Source: Salinivirgaceae bacterium (GTDB lineage Bacteria > Bacteroidota > Bacteroidia > Bacteroidales > SZUA-534). Taken from it: a stretch of 64,000 nt of DNA. Under the pieces are notes generated by a model. The model ran no database searches. It was not told the origin of the DNA and saw nothing but the letters and a program-made list of their open reading frames with translations. This document shows, one piece after another, positions 46,234-54,032 of the stretch. The translations under genes were made by a program, and so were the position numbers. The stretch lies in assembly GCA_017557785.1 (NCBI GenBank), contig JAFYYA010000084.1, positions 23,223 to 87,222 on the forward strand, given 5' to 3'. How positions within the stretch are numbered: position 1 is the first letter of the stretch; each line of letters opens with the position of its first letter.

Positions 46234-47340
46234 TCATTTCCATTTCTTTTTTCCGATTCCGAAAACCGCGGCCGCAGCCACTACAATTGTATATAGGGCC
46301 ACAACAAACTCAAAAACAGGCATCCACCATAGCAGACGGCGGTTGCCAAACTGCTTGCAGACTGCAGTAAGCAGCAGTGTGTCAGCGATTAGTTTTGTAA
46401 GATACAGGATGATTGCGGGCTTCCATAGCAGTGGCAGCGCGGCAATCCCGATGCAGAGCAGAACCGATTCCAAAGTTACCAACGCAGCCACAATAAGGCT
46501 GTCGGCATCGGTGTAGCCAGTGGCCTTGCCGCCCCAGCGCATCCGCTGCCGCAGAAAAGCGCCCACCGAAGGGGCGGGACGAGTTGTGGCAATGGTTTCG
46601 GGTTGTGCTGTGAAACTGATTTTGGTGCCTGCGGCCTTCATTTTGTGAAGCAGAAAAACATCGTCGCCCGAAGCGATTTTTGTATTTAGCGGGTCGGTTA
46701 ACTTGTTGTATTCCAATCGGTCGAACATCAGATTGGCGCCATTGCACATTATTGGCCGTCCGCAGCCTGCCGCACTGATTCCGCTACCCACAAGGCTCGC
46801 AAAATCAGCGAATTGGAATTTCTGAAACCAACTGCTCACAGGCGAAAGCACTACGGGTGCGGCCAGCAGAGCGCATTTCTCGTGGCTGAAAGTGGCTGCC
46901 ATCGCGTCGAGCCAGCCCTGCGGATAAGAGCAGTCGGCATCGGCGGTGATTATGGCGTTGAACTGCGCCGCGGCAATGGCTTCCGACAGTGCGTTTTTCT
47001 TTCCGCGGTCATTGGCTTCTATCAAGCGCAAACGCGGATTGGCGGCAAGCATTGCGCTTACCACACTGTGCGAGCCGTCGGTGCTGTGGTCGTCGATGGC
47101 AATGACTTCAAAATCAGCGTTGGTCTGCTGGCTCAAAATCGACTCGAGCGTGCTTTGGATTGTGTCTTCTTCGTTGTGGAATGGCACCACAGCACTCACC
47201 GCCAGATTTGCGCCATTGTGTTGTGGTTGCTGCGCTATCTTTTTGAATCCAAAACGGATACGGATAATCAGCATCGCGTAAGCGACCGAAACCGCAAGAA
47301 AAACTATTGTGATAACTGTGGGCATTTGGCTAATACACAC
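46234..47340 (-). CDS. Family 2 glycosyltransferase, membrane type
   Basis: This 368-residue processive-type GT2 enzyme has an N-terminal TM (about 8-27) and a GT-A domain with VVPFHNEEDTI, IDDHSTDGS, the DXD-like ITADADCSYP and the QRMRWGGKA (QxxRW-like) motif. Two to three C-terminal TM segments (about 285-365) follow. Nucleotide sugar and product are unknown. Its stop overlaps the region where the MltF-like gene ends and starts (both touch base 47340), so the two minus-strand genes are translationally coupled. Confidence 0.85.
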   Translation of the reverse strand: MCISQMPTVITIVFLAVSVAYAMLIIRIRFGFKKIAQQPQHNGANLAVSAVVPFHNEEDTIQSTLESILSQQTNADFEVIAIDDHSTDGSHSVVSAMLAANPRLRLIEANDRGKKNALSEAIAAAQFNAIITADADCSYPQGWLDAMAATFSHEKCALLAAPVVLSPVSSWFQKFQFADFASLVGSGISAAGCGRPIMCNGANLMFDRLEYNKLTDPLNTKIASGDDVFLLHKMKAAGTKISFTAQPETIATTRPAPSVGAFLRQRMRWGGKATGYTDADSLIVAALVTLESVLLCIGIAALPLLWKPAIILYLTKLIADTLLLTAVCKQFGNRRLLWWMPVFEFVVALYTIVVAAAAVFGIGKKKWK

Positions 47341-48755
47341 TATTTTATGAGCGTTGTATAGATTCGGTAGCGTTCCATTATGTCGCGCACAAAATTGTAG
47401 GTTTCATCGCCGCGACAGTAGCCCGAGCGCACAAGGTCGGGGTTGTAGTACGTCGGTTCCGACTTGTGCATCAGGTAGAAATCGACACCATCATCCCACA
47501 CATCGGGGTTAGCACCGTTGGCCCGAGCCACTCGCCGTGCATCGAGAATGTGTCCCAAACCAATATTGTATGCCGCCAGAACGAACTTTGTGCGTTCATC
47601 TTTATCGGCCACAGAATCAACCAGTTGTTTGTCAATCCACTTCAAATATTTCACACCAGCCTTGATGTTGGCTTCGGGCGACGAAGTGGAATCGACACCG
47701 TATTGGGCCGCCGTTTCGGGCATCAATTGCATAAGCCCGTAGGCGCCGCACCACGACCGCGCATCGGTCTTGAACCGCGATTCCTGATAGATGACCGCCG
47801 CCAGCAGCCGCCAGTCCCAGTCGATAATCTTACTGCATTTTTTTATTGCGTCGTCGTAAATAGACAGGCTGCCGCCCTTGAACGACAGGTATGGGCTCTG
47901 TGCGCGTGTGAGCGTTTTCGGGTCCTTGAAATATTTTTTGTAGAGCACCATATGGAATGTTGAGCCCTTTGTCTCTGAAATCCAATCGTTTATAGCATCC
48001 AGAAGTTTCGGATTGTCTTTGCTGACAGCCCATGCCATATTCTGTGGGAACGACACCGCAACACTGATGTCGAGCGTCGGATAGTAGGTTTGGTTAATCA
48101 TTGCCACTGGCTCGTCAGTCACGCAATAGTCGATTTCGCCGTGCGCTACCTGTTCGATAAGTTGTTCTGAATCAATATTTTCGACTTCAACAATGTCGAT
48201 AGAGTCACCAATTTCCGACTCAATGTTGCGCAGCCTTTCGGCGAAGGCCGAGTTTTTGACCACGTGGATGGTCTTGCCAGCCATATCGAGCGGCGATTTT
48301 ATCTGCATTGAGCCGTCGTAGTCGGGATTATTGCGGCGCCGCTGCCGTTCCGACAGTTGCACCAGCACCTGCCGCGTTTCCATTATTGGGCTGGTGAAGT
48401 TCATTATTTTCTGCCGTTCGGCGGTGATTGTCAGGTTGATAGCCAGTAAATCGACATCGTGGTTCACCAACTCGTCGAAATCATTTTCAAGATTGTTCGA
48501 CACGCGCAGTTCCAGTTTGAGCCCCAATCGCCGCGCCAAGTCTTGCAAAAGTTCGTATTGGTAGCCCATCGGCGTGCCGCGATATGTAAAATAACTGATT
48601 GAATTGTAGTCGGTTAATGCTAAAAGTGTGCCACGCTGCTCAATGGCGTCAAGGTCGTGGCTTGCGGCATCAAGGTCGCTCGACGGCTTCCGATTGCACG
48701 CCGACAGCAGCAAACACAAGGCAAAAACGGTTAGTATGTTCAATCTGACTTTCAT
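47340..48755 (-). CDS. MltF-like lytic transglycosylase lipoprotein
   Basis: This 471-residue protein cuts peptidoglycan glycan strands, leaving 1,6-anhydro ends. A lipoprotein signal (lipobox LLSAC near residue 19) is followed by a periplasmic solute-binding-like domain (about 40-280, with FDELVNHDVDLLAINLTIT) and an SLT domain with the catalytic Glu in YQESRF (near 318) and the GAYGLMQLMPETA motif. This is the MltF arrangement. The solute-binding part is thought to regulate the enzyme in the family. It precedes and overlaps the GT2 gene. Confidence 0.88.
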   Translation of the reverse strand: MKVRLNILTVFALCLLLSACNRKPSSDLDAASHDLDAIEQRGTLLALTDYNSISYFTYRGTPMGYQYELLQDLARRLGLKLELRVSNNLENDFDELVNHDVDLLAINLTITAERQKIMNFTSPIMETRQVLVQLSERQRRRNNPDYDGSMQIKSPLDMAGKTIHVVKNSAFAERLRNIESEIGDSIDIVEVENIDSEQLIEQVAHGEIDYCVTDEPVAMINQTYYPTLDISVAVSFPQNMAWAVSKDNPKLLDAINDWISETKGSTFHMVLYKKYFKDPKTLTRAQSPYLSFKGGSLSIYDDAIKKCSKIIDWDWRLLAAVIYQESRFKTDARSWCGAYGLMQLMPETAAQYGVDSTSSPEANIKAGVKYLKWIDKQLVDSVADKDERTKFVLAAYNIGLGHILDARRVARANGANPDVWDDGVDFYLMHKSEPTYYNPDLVRSGYCRGDETYNFVRDIMERYRIYTTLIK

Positions 48756-48953
48756 CGCTCAAACATAAAAATCGTGTTAAAGATACGAAAATTTAGCGAT
48801 AACAGTTAACGATAACGTTGGCGATAATAGAAAACGTTGTGCGTTTCAATGAAATAATCAGTGAAAATCAGTATGGTTAATGTGATAATAATTTTTTGCC
48901 GCCAGTCAGTTTTTTTTTTGTAATTCTGCGGCAAATTAAAAATCGCTTAAAAA

Positions 48954-50075
48954 ATGAACAAGATTGTACCTATCACATTGTTAACCGGCTATTTAGGTAG
49001 CGGTAAGACAACTCTGCTGAATAAGATTCTGGCCAACAACCAGGGACTGAAAATCGCCGTCATTGTAAACGATATTGGCGAGATAAACGTCGATGCGTCG
49101 CTGATTGAGAAGGGTGGCATTGTGAACAAGAAGGACGACAGCCTGGTGGCCTTGAGCAACGGCTGCATCTGCTGCACGCTCAAAACCGACCTTATCGACC
49201 AGATTACCAGCATCACCAGCACCGGCAAGTTCGACTATATTGTGATTGAGGCCAGCGGTATTTGCGAACCACTGCCCATTGCGCAGACCATTGTTGCCAT
49301 CGGCGACTATGCCCGCCAATACAATCAACCCGCGCCTTGCCGACTCGACAGCATTGCAACTGTGGTTGATGCTTTGCGTATGGCGCGCGAGTTCGGTTGC
49401 GGTAATCAACTTACACGCAATAATATCGATGACGAAGACATTGAGAATCTGCTCATTCAGCAAATAGAGTTCTGCAACATCATCATTCTGAACAAAGTTG
49501 CCGAAGTGACGGAGGACGAATTGAAACTTATCCGTGCCGTAATCAAGAAGTTACAGCCATCGGCCGAAATCATCGAGACCAACTACTGCGAGTTCGATTT
49601 CCACAAGATTATGGATGCCAAACAGTTCGACCTTGAAAAAGCGTCGATGTCGGCAGGCTGGGTTGAGGAGCTTGAGAAAGATGATGACGAGCACGAACAC
49701 GAAAGCGAGACTGAGGAGTACGGCATCGGAACATACGTTTACTATCGACGTAAAGGATTTAATTACACCAAGTTCGAGACTTTTGCCAACGACCGCTGGC
49801 CGGCAAACATCATCCGCAGCAAGGGCATCTGCTATTTCAACGACGATGCCGATATGTCGTATATGTTCGATCAGGCCGGAACGCAGAAGAAACTTGTGAA
49901 GGCGGGGCAGTGGATTTGCACCGCACCCGAAGAGGAGCAGAAGCAGCTGCTGGCTCAAAGCGCCGAGCTGCGCCACGACTGGGACGAGGAGTATGGCGAC
50001 AAGATGATTAAAATAGTTTTCATTGGTCAAAATATTGACCGCGAAGCACTTAAGGCTGAGTTGGACAAAATATGA
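48954..50075 (+). CDS. COG0523-family metal-handling GTPase (CobW/ZigA-like)
   Basis: This 373-residue G3E GTPase of the COG0523 group acts as a metallochaperone for zinc or other metals. It has Walker A TGYLGSGKTT (residues 11-20), the metal-binding CICC motif (71-74), EASGICEPLPI (switch region), NKVAE (guanine base recognition) and a CobW C-terminal domain. A short linker rich in Asp/Glu/His (DDDEHEHESE, near 243) probably binds metal. The metal is not evident; no Zur-like site was recognised upstream. A terminator follows. Confidence 0.88.
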   Translation: MNKIVPITLLTGYLGSGKTTLLNKILANNQGLKIAVIVNDIGEINVDASLIEKGGIVNKKDDSLVALSNGCICCTLKTDLIDQITSITSTGKFDYIVIEASGICEPLPIAQTIVAIGDYARQYNQPAPCRLDSIATVVDALRMAREFGCGNQLTRNNIDDEDIENLLIQQIEFCNIIILNKVAEVTEDELKLIRAVIKKLQPSAEIIETNYCEFDFHKIMDAKQFDLEKASMSAGWVEELEKDDDEHEHESETEEYGIGTYVYYRRKGFNYTKFETFANDRWPANIIRSKGICYFNDDADMSYMFDQAGTQKKLVKAGQWICTAPEEEQKQLLAQSAELRHDWDEEYGDKMIKIVFIGQNIDREALKAELDKI

Positions 50076-50100
50076 GAAATCGAAAAAGATAGATTGATAC

Positions 50101-50135
50101 GGTCGGTTGTGAATTTACAGCCGGCCTTTTTTTTT
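50101..50135 (+). terminator. Intrinsic terminator after the COG0523 gene
   Basis: A 10-bp stem with two G-U pairs (50101-50110 with 50117-50126) is followed by nine T. Confidence 0.9.
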
Positions 50136-50147
50136 GATTGTCAGAAT

Positions 50148-51053
50148 TTACTTTTTGAACAACGCCTTGAATTCGTGTGGTATTTCCGATGTGAATTCCA
50201 TCACTTCTTTGGTCATTGGGTGGGTGAACTCAATCTGCTGCGCGTGCAGGCATAACCGTCCGCAAGGGTCAGTGACAGCGCCATACTTGCCGTCACCGGC
50301 CACTGGATGCCCGATGTGGCTCATATGTATGCGGATTTGGTTTTTGCGTCCGGTTTCCAATTCGAGCGCGAGCATCGAAAACTGACCATTGGTTTTCAGC
50401 ACCTTATAATGTGTGATGGCTCGTTTGCCCTTGCCTTCTTTGGTCACGTGCATCACCATAGTATATTTATTCTCGTCAATCCAAGTGTCGATGGTGCCTT
50501 CCGGTTCATCGGGGCAGCCTTCGACAATGGCAATGTAGCGGCGGCTCTGAACGCTCTCGTTCCACGTTGTGCGCAGGCGGAACTGCACTTCTTCGCTTTT
50601 CGCGAAAATCAGTATTCCCGACGTGTCGCGGTCGATGCGGTGGACGATGAAGATGCATTCGCCTTCGCCCTTGAAGCGCATATAGGCGTCGAGATAGTTC
50701 TGCGCCGTTTGGTAACGCTCGCTCTCGTTGCCCACGGTGAGTAGTCCCGTCTCTTTCTTCACCACAATCAGCCATTTGTCTTCCCAAATGATTCTCAGCC
50801 CTTTAGGCATCGGGAATACTGGGTCGGGCTTTTTGCCGATAAAGAGCGTCTGTCCGGCTTTGAGCCTGTCCGATAGTTGGCGCAGAACAACACCATCGAC
50901 CGTGATGGCACCTTTCTGCAGCAGTTGTCGGATCGATGTCCGGCTCTTGCCCTGCATGATGCGCCCAAGGAACTCTTCAACCGTCTGGTCAGCTTTGACG
51001 GGATAGGAGTTTCCTTTCGGTTCCTGCTTCCGTGGTTTGTCGTTCATTCTCAT
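50148..51053 (-). CDS. RluA-family RNA pseudouridine synthase
   Basis: This 301-residue protein has an N-terminal S4 domain (about 18-75: TVEEFLGRIM, SRTSIRQLLQKGAITVDG) and the RluA catalytic domain with VHRIDRDTSGILIFAKS, where the Asp of HRIDRDTSG is the catalytic residue. The C-terminal block TGRKNQIRIHMSHIGHPVAGD matches. Target (rRNA or tRNA) is not determinable. The start could be 51053 or 51047; the longer frame from 51080 has less support. tRNA-Arg lies 49 nt upstream on the same strand and may share its transcript. Confidence 0.92.
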   Translation of the reverse strand: MRMNDKPRKQEPKGNSYPVKADQTVEEFLGRIMQGKSRTSIRQLLQKGAITVDGVVLRQLSDRLKAGQTLFIGKKPDPVFPMPKGLRIIWEDKWLIVVKKETGLLTVGNESERYQTAQNYLDAYMRFKGEGECIFIVHRIDRDTSGILIFAKSEEVQFRLRTTWNESVQSRRYIAIVEGCPDEPEGTIDTWIDENKYTMVMHVTKEGKGKRAITHYKVLKTNGQFSMLALELETGRKNQIRIHMSHIGHPVAGDGKYGAVTDPCGRLCLHAQQIEFTHPMTKEVMEFTSEIPHEFKALFKK

Positions 51054-51102
51054 TGCCGATAGAAAATAAAAGCCAACCACTTGACAATGATTGACTTATT
51101 TG

Positions 51103-51174
51103 TACCCCCGCTGAGAATCGAACTCAAATTTAAAGTTTAGGAAACTTCCGTTCTATCCGTTGAACTACAGGGGC
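51103..51174 (-). tRNA. tRNA-Arg (anticodon CCT)
   Basis: A 72-nt cloverleaf on the minus strand has acceptor GCCCCTG pairing with CGGGGGT (first pair G-U). The D arm carries AGTTCAACGG, the anticodon stem-loop is GAAGT-TTCCTAA-ACTTT with anticodon CCT, and the T arm has TTCGATT. Discriminator A; the CCA end is not encoded. It decodes AGG. Confidence 0.92.
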
Positions 51175-51183
51175 AGAACGGCT

Positions 51184-51191
51184 GCAAAAGT
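51184..51191 (-). promoter_or_regulatory. -7 box TACTTTTG for tRNA-Arg
   Basis: A perfect TAnnTTTG on the minus strand 9 nt before the mature tRNA 5' end, inside a small GGCT/AGCC palindrome. Confidence 0.55.
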
Positions 51192-51357
51192 AGCCAATCA
51201 AATTTAATTTGGAAATTGTGTCGGAAGAAAATTGGTTTTGCCGGATAATAGTTTTGGGGCAGTGGGTGGATGATGTATTAGTTCTGTGTCGATGAAGGAA
51301 TCCGTTATCAATCAGTGTTTTTTATCAAAAATGAAAATTTTTAAAATTTCCCCAAAT

Positions 51358-51395
51358 GTGTGCACGGATATAGCACACTGTCGGCATTATGTTTG
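51358..51395 (+). promoter_or_regulatory. Palindrome-centred promoter, copy 1 (ADP-ribosylglycohydrolase)
   Basis: Arms GTGTGC (51358-51363) and GCACAC (51373-51378) flank the 9-nt centre ACGGATATA. Exactly 9 nt later comes TATGTTTG (51388-51395), a perfect -7 box. The centre sits where -33 should be. An A/T tract ending TTTAAAATTTCCCC precedes it. The predicted leader to 51494 is about 95 nt and starts with a GCCGC/GCGGC hairpin. The rest of 51192-51493 holds no gene. Confidence 0.65.
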
Positions 51396-51493
51396 CCGCG
51401 ATTATTAAAAATAAGCGGCGCGAAAACCTGCTTAATATGTAAATTTAAGTGCGAAATAGAGCGAATATAATTAACAAATAAAAGTAAAACAAC

Positions 51494-52306
51494 ATGTTAG
51501 GAGCGATAATTGGAGATACTGTCGGGTCGATATACGAATTCGACAACATTAAAACCACTGATTTTCCGCTTTTCTCGGAGCGGAGTACGTTTACTGACGA
51601 TTCAATAATGAGCGTTGCCGTGGCCGACTGGCTTTTACGCGATAAAATGCACACTCACAAAGAGTTGGAGGTGTCAATGGAGCGTTTTGCCGACGAATAT
51701 CCCAACCCGACTGGCGGCTACGGAGGCTCTTTCTACGGCTGGCTTTTCAGCGGGCGCGAGCGCAAGCCCTACAACTCGTGGGGCAACGGTTCTGCAATGC
51801 GCGTGAGTGCTGTGGGCTGGATGTTTGGCACGCTGGAGGAGACATTGAATGTGGCAAAAATGTCGGCCGAAATTACTCACAATCACCCCGAAGGGATAAA
51901 AGGCGCACAGGCAACTGCCGCCGCCATATTTCTAGCAAGAACAGGAAAAACGAAAGCGGAAATCCGCTCGTACATTGAACGCACCTACGGATATGATTTA
52001 CAGCGCACTTGCGACGAAATCCGTCCAACGTATTGTTTCGAGGAGAGTTGTCAGGGAACCGTGCCGCAGGCGATAATCGCATTTCTAGACAGCACCGATT
52101 TTGAATCTGCCATTCGCTTGGCTGTCTCGCTCGGCGGCGACAGCGACACGCTTGCCTGTATCACAGGCGGTATTGCCGAAGCGTTTTACAAAACAATTCC
52201 GCAGCCAATAGTGAAAGAAATTTGGCAACGCCTGCCCGATGATTTCAAGGTGGTTTTACGTGAGTTGGAACAGCAATCGGAATATGAATTGCCGAAAAAT
52301 CTTTAA
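51494..52306 (+). CDS. ADP-ribosylglycohydrolase (DraG/ARH-like)
   Basis: This 270-residue, all-helical, magnesium-dependent hydrolase removes ADP-ribose from proteins (or small molecules). Metal-binding motifs are in place: GAIIGDTVGS at the start, FTDDS near residue 35 and SLGGDSDT near 217. GNGSAMRVSAVGW and NHPEGIKGAQATA fit the family core. Relatives include DraG, which reverses nitrogenase modification, and the Tri1 immunity proteins, which reverse FtsZ modification. No nitrogenase genes are in the window. It is the first gene of the accessory island and is driven by palindromic promoter copy 1. A miniature FtsZ-like gene with the same promoter lies 1.2 kb downstream. Confidence 0.92.
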   Translation: MLGAIIGDTVGSIYEFDNIKTTDFPLFSERSTFTDDSIMSVAVADWLLRDKMHTHKELEVSMERFADEYPNPTGGYGGSFYGWLFSGRERKPYNSWGNGSAMRVSAVGWMFGTLEETLNVAKMSAEITHNHPEGIKGAQATAAAIFLARTGKTKAEIRSYIERTYGYDLQRTCDEIRPTYCFEESCQGTVPQAIIAFLDSTDFESAIRLAVSLGGDSDTLACITGGIAEAFYKTIPQPIVKEIWQRLPDDFKVVLRELEQQSEYELPKNL

Positions 52307-52355
52307 TTTTACTAATAACTAAAAGTTGCGCCCGCCACGAATCAGGGTTACTAAA

Positions 52356-52661
52356 ATGATTGCAGATGTAATGTCTAAGAACAATAAGTATGTTGTTTTT
52401 AATGAACAAGGTAAGGAAATTGCCAATGGTTGGGAAGACAATTTGGGCAATCTGGTTGATTTTACCGATTCGTTCATTTTGTTCGAAAAAGGAGACAAAT
52501 TCTTCACTGTCGACGAGCGATTGAAAGAGATTGCGCACGAATGGAAAAACACTGTCGGTGAATTTAGAAATGCGGCAGGGCATATTGTGAATTTCACAAA
52601 AAGCGACAAGATTTATACTCGCGATATGAGGTTTAAAGAAATCAGTCATCGCTGGATTTAA
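52356..52661 (+). CDS. Small W-repeat protein, unknown function
   Basis: This 101-residue cytoplasmic-looking protein is made of three imperfect repeats of about 30 residues. Each ends in a KEI-x-x-x-W pattern: GKEIANGW, LKEIAHEW, FKEISHRW. Each opens with a hydrophobic beta strand (YVVFNE, FILFEKGD, VNFTKSD). I do not recognise the family; a small beta-repeat fold is likely. The start at 52356 follows ACTAAA; 52371 is possible. It sits 49 nt after the ADP-ribosylglycohydrolase gene and 28 nt before the UDG-like gene, so a three-gene transcript is plausible. It is A+T-richer than the chromosomal core. Confidence 0.55.
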   Translation: MIADVMSKNNKYVVFNEQGKEIANGWEDNLGNLVDFTDSFILFEKGDKFFTVDERLKEIAHEWKNTVGEFRNAAGHIVNFTKSDKIYTRDMRFKEISHRWI

Positions 52662-52689
52662 TATTATTAATTAACTAAAAATCAAAAAA

Positions 52690-53391
52690 ATGGCAACAGA
52701 AAGGTATAACAACATCGGAAAAGGAGGAATTGTCAAAGAAGGTATTTTTGTTAGATTTCCAGATTTGAGTCCTGCGAGTGAGAATAATTATTGGGCAAAT
52801 CCTATGCATAGTAAACTGATGATAGTAGGAGAAAGTAGTTATTTCCCTGATAGCGTACCCAGCGTTTTCAAAGACCCAGAAGCGTGGTATAAAGGGGGAG
52901 ATGTACAGCATTTAATTCCGCTATCAGATGACCCTGAAAAACCAAAAAAATATATCAATTTAGTTAACAACTGGAAAACAGAGACTGAACACGTTGACAG
53001 ATTGCTTAATTCTTTGAAAGAAGTTTCCAAAATGGATATTAAAACCATTTATACTGAAGCAATGTATTACAATTATTTCTTGCGTCCCGCAACAGACATA
53101 AAAGGCAATCAATCATTCAAAAAAGATTGCCAATCAATAGACCGTGATGTTGCAGGAACCGCATTATGTGAGATTCTTGAGTTAGATAAACCAGACATTG
53201 TGATAATTGCAAGTAAGTACGCATACGATGAGTTTCAAAAATATATAACAAAGACAAAGTATGTGCCCAAAACACGTATAGAATTTGTTTATCATCCTAC
53301 TAGTCATTTTCAGAATTGGTATAAAAATGTAAATAGCAAGCAAAAATTCGAACGTCTTTTGAAAGAATATTGGATAAAAGGAAACAAATAA
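52690..53391 (+). CDS. Uracil-DNA-glycosylase-like protein
   Basis: This 233-residue protein shows the outer marks of the UDG-like fold: LMIVGESSYFPD near residue 43 (in place of the GExPG nucleotide loop) and a late HPTSHF near residue 206 (in place of the HPS motif). The middle DIVIIASKYAYDEF strand matches the usual 'vvvlG' strand. The catalytic Asp/Asn of true uracil glycosylases cannot be assigned, so activity on uracil is uncertain. It may belong to the broader 'UDG-like' families of unknown function found in accessory islands. It is notably A+T-rich and Lys-rich compared with its neighbours, consistent with recent transfer. Confidence 0.5.
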   Translation: MATERYNNIGKGGIVKEGIFVRFPDLSPASENNYWANPMHSKLMIVGESSYFPDSVPSVFKDPEAWYKGGDVQHLIPLSDDPEKPKKYINLVNNWKTETEHVDRLLNSLKEVSKMDIKTIYTEAMYYNYFLRPATDIKGNQSFKKDCQSIDRDVAGTALCEILELDKPDIVIIASKYAYDEFQKYITKTKYVPKTRIEFVYHPTSHFQNWYKNVNSKQKFERLLKEYWIKGNK

Positions 53392-53436
53392 ATCTTTGGT
53401 TAGCCTTCAAAAACTTTTTCAAAAAATCAAAATTTC

Positions 53437-53480
53437 CCGATGCTGTGCACGGATGTTGCACAGCATCGGTTGTATAATTG
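53437..53480 (+). promoter_or_regulatory. Palindrome-centred promoter, copy 2 (FtsZ-like gene)
   Basis: A 12-bp perfect inverted repeat (53437-53448 with 53458-53469) flanks the 9-nt centre ACGGATGTT. Nine nt after the inner arm GCACAG lies TATAATTG (53473-53480), one base off the -7 consensus. The sixth arm base differs from copies 1 and 3 and is compensated (C-G for G-C). The gene starts 39 nt downstream. Confidence 0.65.
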
Positions 53481-53519
53481 CACCGTAATTGTTTAATACT
53501 TTTTTAAAAACTAAAGATT

Positions 53520-53999
53520 ATGAGTGTATTAGCAAAAGAATCAGAGAACAGCCGCACGGGAATTAGGGTTAGTGCCTATGGTGGCGGCGGAGTGAATGTG
53601 GTTAGACATTTAGGCAAGAGCGGCTTTTTTGATGGCCGTTATTCAGTTGACAGTACCAATGAACCGCAGATAGCTTTTGTGATAACCTGTTTGGGTGGAA
53701 AAACTGGAACCGAAATGGCGCCAGTCAAGGCTCGCGAGGTGCGAGAGTCGAGCGCCATAACCATCGGCATTGCAACGCTGCCGTTTGAGTTTGAAGGTGC
53801 CGAACGCTGTGAACGCGCAGCGGCAGGCCTTTGCGCCCTGGCCGAAAACACCGATGCCTTGTTCGTCTTGAACAACAACTATCTGGCAAAACACTGCGGC
53901 GAAATGCCAGCAACCGAAGCCTTCGCCCTTGCCGACGAAAAGATGTGCGACATTATCTGGAAAATTGCTCAATCATTTACCGAGAAATCAAACTTGTAA
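53520..53999 (+). CDS. Miniature FtsZ-like protein (159 aa)
   Basis: This protein aligns by eye with the nucleotide-binding half of FtsZ. Residues 21-26 give the T1 glycine loop (GGGGVN), 58-65 a tubulin signature (GGKTGTE for GGGTGTG) followed by MAPVKAREVRE, and 81-121 the TIGIATLPFEFEGAERCERA...LFVLNNNYL stretch that mirrors FtsZ's TVGVVTKPFxFEG...IPNDxL. A final helix ATEAFALADEK matches the start of H7. About 40 residues between T2 and the signature are missing, and the protein ends before the catalytic T7 loop and the C-terminal domain. The signature has two changed glycines, so GTP binding is uncertain. It cannot form a normal filament; it could cap or decoy FtsZ. A WYL gene follows 33 nt later. 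Confidence 0.7.
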   Translation: MSVLAKESENSRTGIRVSAYGGGGVNVVRHLGKSGFFDGRYSVDSTNEPQIAFVITCLGGKTGTEMAPVKAREVRESSAITIGIATLPFEFEGAERCERAAAGLCALAENTDALFVLNNNYLAKHCGEMPATEAFALADEKMCDIIWKIAQSFTEKSNL

Positions 54000-54032
54000 A
54001 TCGTTAATTTATAATCAAATGTCTGTATAGTT

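Noticed and set aside
53520-53999. The FtsZ-like gene as a simple ftsZ pseudogene
   Set aside because: The frame is intact with normal start and stop, the N-terminal and internal parts are joined without a stop or frameshift, and it has its own regulated promoter. A cellular full-length ftsZ was not in the window to compare.
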